64,000 nt of DNA. Origin: Carettochelys insculpta. Its lineage: Eukaryota > Chordata > Testudines > Carettochelyidae. This document shows positions 32,033 through 44,840 of the stretch, piece by piece. Under the pieces are notes generated by a model, which saw only the letters and a program-made list of their open reading frames with translations, did no database searches and was not told where the DNA came from. Position 1 is the first letter of the stretch. Each line of letters opens with the position of its first letter. The position numbers and the translations under genes were made by a program. The stretch is taken from NCBI RefSeq assembly GCF_033958435.1, contig NC_134137.1, forward strand, positions 249,534,501 through 249,598,500, written 5' to 3'.

Positions 32033-34974
32033 CTGTATCTTTCCAGTTTTTCAGCTGAAGAACAAATCCTGCAGCCATTATACAGGCAACAGCCCCACAT
32101 TTGCCTTAAGAGCAGGTTCTACGCCAGCTGTATTAATAAGGTATAAGGTGCAATCACTGTAGAAATTAATCTCCATCTAACAGCTGGGAACTAAAACACA
32201 GATCCTACAATCTGGTGGTCACTGAATGATAACATGGAACATTCTGGGAGAATAGGGTCACTGCAAAATTTTAGTTTCAGTATATATAGTGACCACCTGA
32301 TATTTTACCACTACCAGCCATGTTTCTCCCAAGAGGTGGCTACACAGAAGCATTTCCTCTACGGAAAGATCGAGGTATTGAGAATCTCATAATGAAAAGC
32401 ATTCTTATAAATCAAAACTATTGTCATTCTGTCTTCTCCATATTATTCCACGGATTAAGTCTGCTGGAAGCAAAAGATTTGCAAGCTCTTATGGCCCCTA
32501 ATTTTGTTTTCAAATACGTGGCTGCAGCACCGCAGACAGGTGCACCAATGACTATACCAACTGGGTTGAATGTATCATCCACAGAAAATGTTATGTGCCT
32601 ATTTTAATATATTAAGCTATGTAATGAAGTTGATGAGGGAAGAACAGTGAAAGTTATGAATGCCCTTTCAGAGGCATAAGTAATAGCCCTCACAATTTGC
32701 ATTACGCAAACCTAACAATAAGATAGTCCCCACTAGGTATTCTGTTATGTCTGTGCAGTCCCAGCAAGGTGAATGGAGTAACACTGGTACAAAAAAGGAT
32801 ACAAATAGGGCACAAATGTGTATGTTTTGTTGAGACTATGTAGTCTGGTCCTGTATTTCATTGAGAGCAAGATGACCTTTTAGAGCAATGCAAAACAGCT
32901 GGACAAAATTCTAAATACAGCCTTCTAACTGAAGCAATCACGGTTAGAGATTTATTTTGGGCATGTTTGATAAATGGCCCATTGCAGTCTCTTGCTTGAT
33001 ACACTTCTGCAAAGATATCCTCACACATTAGTGAAAATAGATGAGTGCCACTGTGAGGTTTCAAGCTAGGAATTACTTACTTTAATCTCACTCATTGCCA
33101 CTTTGAGAGAATAACTCAAATTTGACATGATACACAAGTGACACAGCAGTACAGCTCACCTGCTGGGAATAATTCATACAGAAATAATTGAGTCTGTTTG
33201 CTACAAAATTAAGTGGCACCCAGTTATGTGCACCGCAAGGCAAAATGGAGGGTGTTAAGGTCATTGATAATCCCCATTTAGTCTAATAGGAGTAGTTCAT
33301 TGACCAAAAATTTAGATCCATTAGTCCATCATTTGCAAGGATGGTTTTGGTGTGGGTTTTTGGTTTGGATTTTTTTTTTTTGGGCAGTACAGAACTGAAG
33401 AAAGAAAAGTTGTTACAATAATTGAACGTTTCATTGTACAAACTTGCAATGATTGCTTAACTAATTCAAATAATTTCAGGTATGTCCTGAAGGAATGTAA
33501 GGCATCATTGTGAGGTACCATACCCTTCACAGGTATTGCACAAGTACTTTTACTTCCCAATGGAGCCAGTTCTGTTTTTCGTTCTTGCTGTTATAGCCAC
33601 CTGGAGCTCGTTGATTTATTTGTAAAATTCCTGCGAAGAGGGGGAATGGAAGGAGAAGGTTTAAATCCCAAGGAGACTTGCAGACTGCCCTGAAGATCCA
33701 CATCTATATAACATGGAGGTGAAAGGAGTCTAGCCTCCTACCTGTGTCCAGAATAAAACATCTAGCTGCCAGTCCCAAGGAGAATGGTGTGAAATATACC
33801 TTGTCTAGATGGAGAGGGGCAGGTCTCTGTGGTCATGCAGGACAATTGCCAGACACAATAGTGTGGGTCGGATGGGTGGTGCTCTGGAGTCCCACAGAGG
33901 TCCTGTTATAGCCATGCTGCCCATGCTAGTGTGGAAATCCAGTGATGACCATCACTTTCGACACTTCAGAACTGCAATGCAAACTAGAAAAGAGGGAAGA
34001 GAAGTCCATTCCAAAGCTGCCAAGTTACATTACAGGATTATGAAGAATCAAGTCAGTAGGGGAAGTTTTCATGACTTCCAACACAAATAAGATACCGCCT
34101 AGAAACAACAGCTCTCCAATGAATGACATGGGTGCCGCTGACTGGGTAAGTTAGAAATCTTATCTAGAATAGCAACAAGTTCACAGACCGCAGCATGCTG
34201 GGTAAGAAGATTCCCTCTTAAGGTGTTTCCACTTTTTCCATACACTACAGCCTAGTAGCAGATCATCATCTGATCTGAGTGACTCTGCCCTTATCCCTCT
34301 TTTCCGACAGCTGACCTGTAGCTATTTTGACAGGCTACACAGCAGTAGGACCTTCAGTTAGCAATTTGACCATATTGTCTGAAGTCACCCCAGGAGAATG
34401 CTGGCACCATTTCAATCACATAGATACCTTTGCCTGACCTTTGGGATAAAAAGGTCTCTTTCTACCTTAAATTTATGGCCAACTACCATGATAGACAGTT
34501 ATAAAACTTTTCCCCAAGTACATGTCCTTACTCTGTGCCACGTGGATAAGACTATGCAAAAGTTAGAGATCCAAAACTGATTCTAAAAATATAGTGAAAC
34601 ACATACACAAGCACACGCCGGGCTGGCAAGAGATTTCTTCTTGTCACCTCTGTGGACCAAGCCACTAAAGCAAGCAGAAGTTTACACTGCACCACTCTTA
34701 GAACAACATCATTTACTTTTTCCTCTCTGTGTTGCATGAACAAGCCAAGTCAGCCATGCAACTGCCAAAGGAACGCTGAACAAGAAACCATTACTGCAGA
34801 GAAATCTGCACTGTTAAGGTTAAACTCACTTTCTAGCACACTTTTTAAGTGACAGAAACAACCTTGAAGGAGGTGGGTATATCATTCGCTTCCACTGGGG
34901 CAGCCAAGGTAAGAAAGAGTCAATAGGGAGAAATGGAACGATCAGTTTTAAGATGCCCTAGAAAGTGGCCGAGT
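32033..34974. other. Unique AT-rich sequence, no gene recognised
   Basis: No TIR, LINE or splice-flanked exon was recognised. The text is low-copy in appearance. Confidence 0.4.
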
Positions 34975-35275
34975 CTTGGTCTATACACAGAGTTATACCA
35001 GCACAGCTATATTGGTCAGGGATGTGAAAAAACCACCTACCCTGACCAACACAGTTACGCCAACGCAGTCCTCAGGGCTCCTGTCAGCACAGCAAACATC
35101 ACTGAGGAAGCTGGTATTCCTACACCCGGCAAAAAATCCCTTCCATCAGTAGAAGCTGAGTTTACATTACGGGCCTATGCTGGGCGAGTCCCCATAGTGC
35201 AGGCATACCCTTATATAGCCTTGGTATGCTAACATGTTTTACATCTGGAAGTGTACATGTTAGTGTAAACAGGAG
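34975..35275. repeat. MITE-like fragment (tataccagcacagctatat text)
   Basis: The wording (ggtctatacacagagttata, ccctgaccaacacagttacgcc, ggcatacccttatatagcc) resembles a reptilian MITE family with inverted arms. The stretch 49770-49870 has related text. Ends are not defined. Confidence 0.35.
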
Positions 35276-37559
35276 ACAGATGTTTTTATCACTATAAAGA
35301 GCAGACCAAGATGAGAATTTTAAAAGCATCAACACTACATAGTCTCCCCCACTAGTAAAACTACTCCATGCTTACACCAGAAGCTGCTTTCAGTTAGGAG
35401 CTAAACATTTATGTATGTGGTTGCCAACAGGGTGTAGACCAAAAGAGAATAATGGTTGCCAGGATGCTGGGACAGCGTGGGATGCCGAGAGCAACTGAAC
35501 CAAACTGTAAACCCAGTGTATGACAGAAACCACTTCAAGAGGGGGTGCCACAGCATCACTAGAAATGCTAGTTTCAGTACCTCTAACTGTTGCCAGAAGG
35601 ATGTAGGTTAGAAATGTGTGTCCTTCTGCACTTGAGTGACTGCCTCTAAATTCCCTCTATCTGCATCCCACAGCATGCATCAGCAAGAAGGCAAGAAAAA
35701 GGCCCATTGGATGACTGAAGCATACCTACTCAATTAGGTGTCCTTATTTACAGCACTCTCCTCTACACAAGCTTAGCTGTTAAATATTTCTGAACTTTGC
35801 CTGATGTTTCTTTAAACAAATAAAGTGTTATGACAGGCTAAAACCAACCTCACATGGGTGACAGACAAACACAGCAGGGTTTGGAAAGCCAACTGACCAG
35901 CTTTCCAGGGCCCTGTCAAAATGAAAACCAAAACAGCCTTTCCACCGAGATTCACAATAAGAACACACAGAGTTTCCTTTGTCCCACCTGCAAGACAGAA
36001 TTCAACGTAAGGATGGTTTTGTGCAGCCAGACTAAGTCCAGCAAAACTAAGTTTAGCATGTCCTCCTGCCTGCAAAGAGTAATTTAACGCCTAGTGCTGA
36101 CTAAAACAGGCTCTTCAGTGCACCCACCTCTGAGTCATATCATGCCCTAATTTATATTCTGTACAACTAAAGCTACAAATAGTGAAAATTGCCATGGTAT
36201 CCCCACTGCCCAATTCTGTTCTACTAGGTATTTGTACCCTGCACTGGCTACAATGGACAGGTTCCCTGAAAATTCCTGGTTAGGGTTGGTGCATTTGCTA
36301 AAACAATTTTGCTCCAGAGAGCGTCTCTGGTAGATAGGCTGATAATCTGGAACTTAAAAGATGTGGACTCAAAAAATCCCAGGGCACCAGAGGCATCTTT
36401 GAATATCCATGTTGAGGAAATCAGATTAGTTAAAGCTCATCAAGTCCCACCCATCAGTGCCAGAATCCCTTGGGAAAAACATCTTGGAAGTTTAATAATG
36501 AACAGGCACCTTTCCACTGAAAGTTGAATACCAGCCTACAGAATTCTACAGCAGAACTAGGTTCTCTACTAAACTATAGGTTCTTAATTTGTCCCAAAAG
36601 ACCTGTCAATTCCACTTCCCCAGTTTCAGAAGTCTCCTGCCTCCAGTGAACCTATGTTTTCTTTTTCTTACTTTTACTGCATTTTATTTACAAACTCCCC
36701 TTGATCTAGGTCATTCTAAACAACTGATCTGTGCTAATGCTTACACAGTTCAAATACCTGCAGAAGTGTGACCCCAGGGCATGGCTTACCGAAAATATAC
36801 TATGTATTTGAGAGAGGTGGTCTGTGAAGCAGTCTGTCAGGCTATCTGGCCATTTGTTCAAGAACTCCTCCTAAACGTAAGAGCTAAGAACACAAAACAT
36901 GGCATTCAGCTTCCTCGTATTATAATGTGACGCTGGGTGAGGGTTTGGCTGTGTCAGGACAAGGGGATGTCCTTGAATGTAATTGTTTCTCACAAAATGG
37001 AAATGTGGGGGTCTGCTCACAGAGACAGTTGTCTCCTCTAGATTTCATATAGTTTGTTTCTGTGAATTTCTGTTCTCCAGTTTTTGGGGGGGGGGGGGGG
37101 GTGGGAAATGACATGACATGCACCCCACCCTGGCTGTGCTGGCTGCAGTGGCCAGGGACAGGTGCTTCTCACCTGGCCCCAAGCTGCTTGGCAAGAGAGA
37201 TCTGAGGTAGTCCTCTCTCCCGGGGCCGCCTGCAAACTAAACCCCTCATGCCTAGCCCCACCCCAGAGCAATGATTTATATGAAGAAAAACAAAATTTGA
37301 GTTAAGGACCCAGGAGACAGACCTGAGCTGTACATCCCTCATCCGAGCACTTCCAAACTTTAGGGAAGTTCAGCTCCAGGCTGCATGGATGGGTCTGATC
37401 CTTTCAAATGGACTGAACCAAAAATCCAACTTTTTCTGATCACCTCCAAACTTTAAGAAAATTCAACCGACGAGCCACATGACAGCTTTTCAAGAAACCG
37501 GCCATTTCCTTACAATTGGAGTATTTTAGGACAGACCAAACCAAAAACATTTGGAGGAA
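35276..37559. other. Unique sequence with G16 run
   Basis: A run of 16 G at 37086-37101 is followed by gtgggaaatgacatgacatg. No gene was recognised. Confidence 0.4.
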
Positions 37560-37750
37560 GCAGAGGTCCAGTGGGTAAGTCACAGGACTGACAGTCAAGA
37601 GACTTGGCTTTATTTCCTGCTCTGTCGCTGAGATCCTGTGCAAGACCTTCACCTCTCTTTGCAGCTGTTTCCCCTCTCATCCACTGTCTGCCTTGTCTAT
37701 TTAGGGAGTAGGCTTTTCGGAGTATGGGCTGTGTGTTTGTACGGTGCCCA
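37560..37750 (+). repeat. MIR-like SINE, fairly complete
   Basis: It reads in order: agaggtccagtgggtaagtc, tgctctgtcgctgagatcct, caagaccttcacctctcttt, and the tail gtttgtacggtgccc. This is the layout of ancient tRNA-derived MIR-type SINEs. Confidence 0.55.
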
Positions 37751-38373
37751 AAAGGTGGCCCTTCGGTTCTACTGTAATACAAAGTAGAAGAAACAAAGAG
37801 CCAAAACATCCCAAGAGTGTGAGGAGTGGGGAAACATGTTTACTACCCACAGACTTCAACCGTACCAGCCTACACCAGGGATGGGATTTGGCTCTGAGGA
37901 CGAACCGGGAGGAATTGTTCCAGTTTTCTTGATTCATGCCACAGACTGGGTTCCTTTGGCAGAGAAGAACAGCGTACAGTTGAATTGAGTCAGCATTATC
38001 TCTGAATGTAAGTACAAGGTGATGTGCTCTTGTCCTGCATATGCTAGTCCAAAAGCAAGACACCTGGATAGCCACGTGCCCTGCTTCCCCGCATCCCAGC
38101 ACCCTATCCATCCCCACAGCCAAGTGCCCTACCCCTCCCTCTCACCACCGGTGACTCACAAGAGCCGCTGCCCAGCCCCGGACAGCCATGCCGCTGGAGC
38201 TGGCCAGGCCCAAGCTGTGCAGCCCCCCGAGAGCCACGTGGCACAGTGCCAAGTCCCTGAGCCGCCACCACGTGGCACCTGAGGAGCCACCGCCTGATCC
38301 ATTGCGCCAGTCCCAAGTCACATTTGCCAAAATATGCTTCCTTGTTTGCCACACGTGGAGAACTGAGAGCGTA
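37751..38373. other. Mixed sequence with C-rich block 38080-38300
   Basis: The C-rich block repeats agccacgtg-type text (near 38070, 38230 and 38265). It may be a repeat interior. No gene was recognised. Confidence 0.35.
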
Positions 38374-38669
38374 CTGGAGACCACAGCTCTAGTCAGGCAA
38401 CATCCATGGTCCAGCTTTATTTTAAATAGCCAGATGTCCACTTATCATGGGTGTGGCCATGTTTCCCAGGTCCCATAAAGGCTGTTTGCAGTCATCAGCC
38501 CTGGCTCTCAGGTGTTCTGTGCTGTTGTTTAGCTCTAATTTATCCCTGAATATCTTCTAAGAGCCCAGTAAGCAGTGGAAGTGTTGGTAATGCTGCTAAA
38601 CAATACTGACCTCCCATGGTTTGGCATCAGTCAGGTCCTGAGGGTGCCAGACTGGAGAGATTCAACCCG
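38374..38669 (+). mobile_element. Tigger-like MITE
   Basis: It carries ctctagtcaggcaacat near the left end and the right terminus ctggagagattcaacccg, with TA on both sides (38372-38373 and 38670-38671). The interior ccacttatcatgggtgtggc and agagcccagtaagcagtgga match 47552-47862. Confidence 0.7.
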
Positions 38670-38671
38670 TA

Positions 38672-39910
38672 CTCTGACTGGGCTCACTCAGTAATATAAT
38701 TTAGTTCAACAACAGTTGAATCATGTAACAGGTATAGAATTAAAATTCAGATCACTTTGCACGTTGCAGAGAAACAGATGGACAGCTATGTGCAAAGCTG
38801 TCACAGACTTAGCAGAGTGCCACCCTTTCTGCTAGCACCAAAACAACACCCTGTTAATTTGGTAAACGCATATGTGTTTTTAATAGTATCCTTCTGTCAT
38901 TCATACAAGGCACTATAGAGGTAGAGTCTTCAAAATAAGAAGGTTTTTATTAAAGGAATAAAAAGAATATTGCTGTTTGCAGGTCTCCAGCTCAAATCAT
39001 ATTTAGTAATTTAAATTCCCCTGTCACAGTCATTACAATCTTTGATAAGCTCTTGTAATGAGAACTTGGATTCTATTCTTATGTTTGAAATGGAAGTTCT
39101 AAATTTTCCAGTGGTGGTTACCTAAAAATTGACTAGTCAATAACATAGCTTTGACCATTCATTAAATAAGTATGAAGTTAGCCAAAATAAACTCCCCTAG
39201 TGCCCATCATCCATTTTATGACCCCAGCTTTTCCATCCCTCTGTTATTTTAATCAATTCTCTCATGAAAAACAGTCAAATAAAGCTGCTCTCTGAAACCA
39301 GTCTCATATGGTGCCATAAAAGCCTTTGAACATAACTACTCATCATAAATCAGCATGTTTTTAAAACGAAGTCCTATTCTTAGATTCCTGTTCATTCCTA
39401 TGACAAAGGATTTAATACATTGCAGTAGGTGATTCACAGGTATGAGCCTCACACTCTCCAGTAAGATATATAAGCAAACAATGAAGGAGAAAAGCATACA
39501 TCTGCACAGATCAGCATACAACTTCCCATCAGATGTTTCAGTCAGTCAGTGGAACTGCTCCCTTAAGGACACTCACGTAAGAGCTTAAGGATCATGCCCC
39601 CAGGGTACAGGAGGTCAATGTTTATGTACCCATTTAGGTAATCTGTTGTTGCAAAGACAGTTAGTTAAAAAAAAAACCACACACACACCCCACAGCTCTG
39701 GCAAATCAGGAATGCCTTAACTGGCTAGGCCATCACTGTTCTGTGATCTGAACAGAGGAGGTTCTCTCTTTCAAACAAGCTGTGAAACTGATTTCCTCTC
39801 AGGTCTTGGACAAGTCACTCAAAATTCCTGCCTAACTCTCCTCCTGTGATGAATGGGGATGATATTTATCTAGATCCCAAGAGTGGTTGTAGGGATTAAC
39901 ATGTGGTTTG
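38672..39910. other. Unique AT-rich sequence with SINE-like relic
   Basis: The part 39775-39900 (ttggacaagtcactcaaaat, gatgaatggggatgatattt) looks like a MIR-type SINE. The part 39040-39320 is unique and AT-rich. No gene was recognised. Confidence 0.4.
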
Positions 39911-40845
39911 AAAACAACAAGAAGTCCTGTGGCACCTTATAGACTAACAATTTGGAGCATAACTTTCATGGGCAAAGATGCTTCTCAGATGCATGGGGTG
40001 GGGGGTTCAGAGAGGGAATCTCAGCCAAGGGGAGGGCCAGAGTTGAGAAGGTCTGTTCAGTCACGGGGGATGTGGCCCATTATCGGCAGTTAAATGTTGA
40101 GTTGTGAACATCAAAAGAAGAGAAATCAAGTCAGTTCAGTCAGAGAGGACGTGGCCCATTGTCAGTAGCTAATGTGGAGGTATGAACATCAAGAGCAAAG
40201 AAACTGCTTTTATAATGGGCCAACCACTCCCAGGCTCTGTTCATTTGTAAATTTGACTCCATCAACCAAGGATTGAACTGCACCTCTGAAGTCTCTCTAT
40301 GGAGTTTATTTTTGAAATTTTTTGTTGTAGGATGGCTACTTTTAAAGCTGTTACTGAGCGTCCAGGGAGATTGAAGTGTTCTCCTACAGGTTTTTGTACG
40401 TTACCGCTCCTGAGGTCAGATTTGTGTCCATTTATTCTTTAACTTAGAGACGGTTCAGTTTGGCCAAGGTAAGTTGCAGTGGGGCATTGATGGCACATGA
40501 TGGCGTATATTATAATCAGAGGATGTGCAGGTTAAAGAGCCCCTGATGGTGTGGTTAGGTCCTGGGATGATACTGCTGGTGTAGATACGTGAGCAGAGTT
40601 GGCAGTGAGGTTTGTTGCAGGGATTGGTTCCAGGTTTACAGTTACTGTGTTGCAGTCTGTAGTTGCTGGCGAGAATTTAAGGTTGGCAGGCTGGCTGTAG
40701 GCGAGGACAGGCCTGCCTCCCAAGATCTGTGAGAGTGAAGGGTCATTGTCCAGGATGGGCTGCACATCACTGATGATGCGCTGGAGAGGCTTTAGCTGGG
40801 GAGTTGAGTTGTGGTGAGGAGAAAGACCCTGATACCCAATTACTG
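39911..40845 (-). mobile_element. Penelope-like retroelement fragment
   Basis: The left end carries the PLE 3' region (aacaagaagtcctgtggcac ... cagatgcatgggg) in reverse. It continues without a break into degraded coding sequence for the RT-to-GIY-YIG part of the protein. This links the short tail-only fragments elsewhere in the window to a PLE. The 5' end is truncated near 40845. Confidence 0.75.
40100..40830 (-). pseudogene. Penelope-like protein C-terminus with GIY-YIG relic
   Basis: PLE proteins fuse a reverse transcriptase to a GIY-YIG endonuclease that nicks the target. On the minus strand 40830-40532 reads TPQLKPLQRIISDVQPILDN and LGGRPVLAYSQPANLK, the region between RT and endonuclease. 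After a stop at 40532, about 40505-40350 reads IYAIMCHQCP and TYLGQTE (the GIY and YIG boxes, the latter as YLG) and then RINGHKSDLR and VGEHFNLPGR. A stop lies just before RINGHKSD. The RT catalytic core is not in the window. The identification relies on motif order and on my familiarity with this element's wording in reptiles. Confidence 0.7.
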
Positions 40846-40865
40846 CCTGATTCCCAGGACTTAAC
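40846..40865. repeat. 20-bp direct repeat, copy 1
   Basis: cctgattcccaggacttaac at the 5' edge of the PLE fragment recurs exactly at 41865-41884. Confidence 0.85.
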
Positions 40866-40980
40866 GTGGTATGAAGACATGAAAGTGCTACAGAACCATT
40901 ACTACTACTACTAGAATGTTTGTTATAACACTTCATAATATTAAAACATAATGGTCTGTCCACCATTTATGCAGTCAGCT

Positions 40981-41688
40981 CAGGGATTCCCAACCTATGG
41001 GTTGGAACCCAAACAAAGGTCATGATTAGATTTGTTAAGGGTCACAAGCAGCTTGAAGCTGCATGGGGCTCTTAAAGGAGCCATTTGCAGCTCCTTAACA
41101 CTGCCAGATCCAGCAGCTCTATCAATAGAGAAGCAATTACACATTACAAAGACAGCTTCTACACCTCTGATATTTGTAGCCATCTCAGGCAAGCCACTTA
41201 ATAGACTCTAGCAGGAAGTAATTTTTGCCCCACTGCGCTCTTCCCCCCTTTTGCTCCCCCTTCTGTTCTTCATCGCTGATTTGTCAGTTTTCACTTTTTG
41301 TATCTCTCTCCAGTCCCCAAGTGTGACTCCCTGCAGCCCCTCCAGCCTCTGAGCATGGGGTTTAAGCTGGGGGAATGGAGGAGGAGCAGTTTGGGTCTGA
41401 GGGTCTTTCCCCCCACCACAACTCAGATTAACTATAATAATAAAATAATAATTAACTATACTAAAATGTAATGTTATTTTAACAACATGTTTTCCCTTTT
41501 GCTATTAAATAACTACTATGAACAGATAAACATGAGGAGGCACAATTTTATATTCTTGCCTCAGGTGCAAATTAGCTAATTACAGCCCTGCTTCCCCCCA
41601 CCACCACCCCTTTTGAATTGTCTTGGGTAACCAAGTCTTCCTGAATTGTCAAAACACGTCCTCGCCTGGAAAAGGTTGGGAACTGCTG
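40981..41688. mobile_element. hAT-like element, 708 bp
   Basis: Termini cagggattcccaacc and ggttgggaactgctg are inverted and flanked by agtcagct (40973-40980) and agttagct (41689-41696), an 8-bp duplication with one mismatch. The interior is non-coding. Confidence 0.8.
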
Positions 41689-41864
41689 AGTTAGCTCAAA
41701 AAAGTTCTGACTAGGTAGGCACCTCAACCCACATTCAGGCTCTTAATAAGCTGCTTTCCCAGTTAGAAGCTGTGGCTGCTTTTTTATGTGGATTTTATTT
41801 TTTACATTTGGCTCGGACACAGAAAATAAAACTACAATGGATCTACACAGAATTATTTTCACTA

Positions 41865-41884
41865 CCTGATTCCCAGGACTTAAC
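41865..41884. repeat. 20-bp direct repeat, copy 2
   Basis: Identical to 40846-40865. The similarity extends a few bases each side with mismatches. Confidence 0.85.
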
Positions 41885-42285
41885 ATGCTCTGTAATTGTG
41901 TTTGGGGTTCACAACAAACGAGGAAGTATTTAAAAAGTCACATGTGTGCTGCAACTGAAAACCACAAACATTTGTACCCATGGCTCAGGCTTCAAATTAA
42001 AAAGGGACTATAACAAACCATAAGAACATTTAAACCCCTATTCTATGTTCCCCCTCCATTCCGCAATGCAGTAGACTGAAAACTATAAGAACGTCCTGAA
42101 AATGTTGCTCATAGCTGACCAAGTGAAGGGAATGTTCCACTTTCTGCAGAGATAACATATCTGTACATTTGAGGGGACTTTTCCTAGTCCCATATTCCAA
42201 GACCAAGAGGGACAATAACAAAATCAACTAGTCTAACATAAGTCATAGAAATTCACTCAATATAATTCCTAGAGGAGGTCTCTCA
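41885..42285. other. Unique sequence
   Basis: No repeat or exon was recognised. Confidence 0.4.
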
Positions 42286-42662
42286 GGCTAAGTCTATACA
42301 GAAGCATTATTTTGAAATATACTATTCCAGAATAGCTTATTTCAAAGTAATGTGGCTACGCACAAAATGCATTTCAAAACAGCACTCAGCTATGTTGCAA
42401 TGGAGAATCTACACACAATAGAGCTATTTTGAAATAGACCCATTGGATGCACTATGACTTATTTTGAAATGGGTTCTGTTCCCTGTCTACACAGCCCCTA
42501 TTTCGAATAGATATTTCAACATAGGTGCTATTCCTTGGGGAATTAGGTTTACTTATTTCCAACTAAGCCAACCACTATTCTGAAACTATTTCAAAATAGC
42601 GTTTGCATTGTTCAGATGCAAGGATAGTTATTTCAAAATAACTTTGCTGTGTAGACCTACCC
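42286..42662. repeat. Inverted-repeat MITE (tctacac family)
   Basis: The left ggctaagtctatacagaag and right ctgtgtagacctaccc ends are inverted, and ttatttcaaaataact-type motifs occur in both arms. Confidence 0.6.
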
Positions 42663-44437
42663 TCAGAAAACATGCTGGTCTGATTAAAATTGTCACTGAT
42701 GGAGAATCCACCATAGTAACTTACTCCAGTGGTCAATTACTCTCTGTGTTACACTTTTTACCTTTAATTTCAGTCTGAATTCATTTACCTTCAATTCCTA
42801 GCCTTTGGATGATGTCAAACCTTTCCCTGAAAAATTAGAGAGACAATCAAAGATTTGTTCTCCATATAGGAGCTTACAGGTTATAATCAGGTTGCCCCTT
42901 AACCTTCTCTTGAGTAAGTTAAATTGACATACTCCTTAAGTGAATCAGCATAAGGCAGATTTTCAAAGCCTTTAATTGTACTTCAAGCTCTTCTCTGAAT
43001 CGTCTCCATTTTATCAACATCTTTCTTGAATTGTGGACACCAGAACAGGACAGACTACTGCCAGCAGTCACACCTGTAACCAGTGCAGAGGTACAATAAC
43101 CTCTCCACCCCACTCGATATTCCATCATGCGTACATCCAAAAACTGCATTCACTCTATGAGCACTAGCTTCGCACTCAAAGCCCACATTCAGCTGATTAT
43201 TCAGCACTACCCACAACTTCCATCATTCCTTCACAGGATAGTCCCCCATCACATAAGCCTGGCTTACATTCTTGGTTCCTAAAGTACACACTTACATTCA
43301 CTAGACTAAAATGCTCTAATGGAAGAGGTAGAGTGTGTCAAGAACAGAGGAGAGGGGCAGCTGCTATGCAGCATGTCTTTTGCCTAGAAAGGACCATTTC
43401 TGACCAAGCTGAGGGAATACTAAAGCAGCTTTAACTACCTCCACACTCCGGGTACATCTACACTAGGGTAGAAAGTCGATCCCAGATACGCAATTCTAGC
43501 CATACTATTAGCATAGCTAGAATCAAATGTATCAGAATCGATCTTCTTACCCTGTGCAAATCCAGGCTCACACCGACGTTCCACCAGGGTTGATGGCCGA
43601 GCCCAGAAAGATAAGATTTTGCCATGTCTTCACACACATTGCAAACTCGAATTCCAAAAGATCAACCATGGTGTGGTCAATTGGCTATAATGTATAGCTA
43701 GATCCTCAGAGGAAACACTCGGCTTTAACAGGAGCCTAACACACAGAGCACTGCTGCTGCAGAAGTACGCTGTCCACCATGAGAGAAAGGTGAAGGAGCA
43801 GAACATTTTGGTGAGGAACCATGGAGTTGAAGTTACGATTTCTCACAGTTCTATAACTCTTTGAGGGCTTGCCCTCTACCCCCCACCCCCACCTTCATCA
43901 AAACTCCCAAACCTTGCCCAAATTTTCAGGTAATATTTCCTTCCCTCAAATTGCTTCCATGCAAAAGGGAGCAAAAGAGGTGTATGGCAGCTATCATTGC
44001 AATTTATTTTATTTAAAATACTTCCAGGTACCACAATCAGCTTCATCACATGGTTGGTTTAATTAGAACTTCTGACAGAAAACAGACAAAAATTCATTGC
44101 AAAAAAATACAGCTTTTATCTACCATATTTTTTTCCAGTCCACAACAAAGACATAAAGGAATAAAAAGCTCTGAAAGCTACAACCTGGGAACCCTGTATG
44201 TTCACAGGAAGGACACAATACACATCACAGGTGACTGTAAATCCAGTTTGACAACCAATTAAAAAAATACAAAATTCCAACTTTTAGTATAAACAATAAA
44301 CCCCACACGGGTAATGAACAGTTTGCTCACTATGGTTAGAAAAAGAGCAAAAAAGCCACTATCCCAAGCTTGATATGAACCAAAAATACAAATAATTTTG
44401 TTCCATCAGAAAAGTGACTGCCTAATTCAAATCACCC
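42663..44437. other. Unique sequence, possible MITE fragment
   Basis: The part 43448-43700 begins gggtacatctacactaggg, a terminus-like text, with no clear partner. No gene was recognised. Confidence 0.35.
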
Positions 44438-44840
44438 TGGAAAATGTTCCCTGTTAATTCCCTAGCTGGATATTTTGTTTGAAAACAATCAAATAAAGCC
44501 AACCTCCACAGGAAAGATCTCAGAACACTGTATCCCACTGATACCGCCATTGTTTATCTCACTTTATGTAATCAGCACTGGAGGCCTTGGCTGTGAAGAG
44601 AACACATGCTGCTAACTGTAGGCACCAAGGGCACTCTGCTAATCAGCTGGCTGGCCTCTGAATCTCTCCTGGCTGGGTGGCCATTATAAGGGCCCCATGC
44701 CCAGCACTCCTTGAGCATGCTCCTGCCATTGGGTTATAGTTCTAACCTTATTTTCTAGTGGTGGTGCACATCTACCCATGCCTCAGTGCACATAAAATTT
44801 GCTCTGCCCATGGATGGAAAAAGTCAGAAGGAACATTGAT
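44438..44840. mobile_element. hAT-like element related to 11393-11590
   Basis: The left edge atgttccctgttaattccct and right edge gtcagaaggaacattg are inverted relatives. The block at 44758-44822 (gtggtgcacatctaccc, gcccatggatggaaaaa) matches the 11.5 kb copy. It is longer by about 200 bp of internal sequence. Confidence 0.45.

Noticed and set aside
42919..43149. Minus-strand frame at 43 kb as an exon
   Set aside because: No conserved motif, no clear splice sites, and ordinary length for chance.
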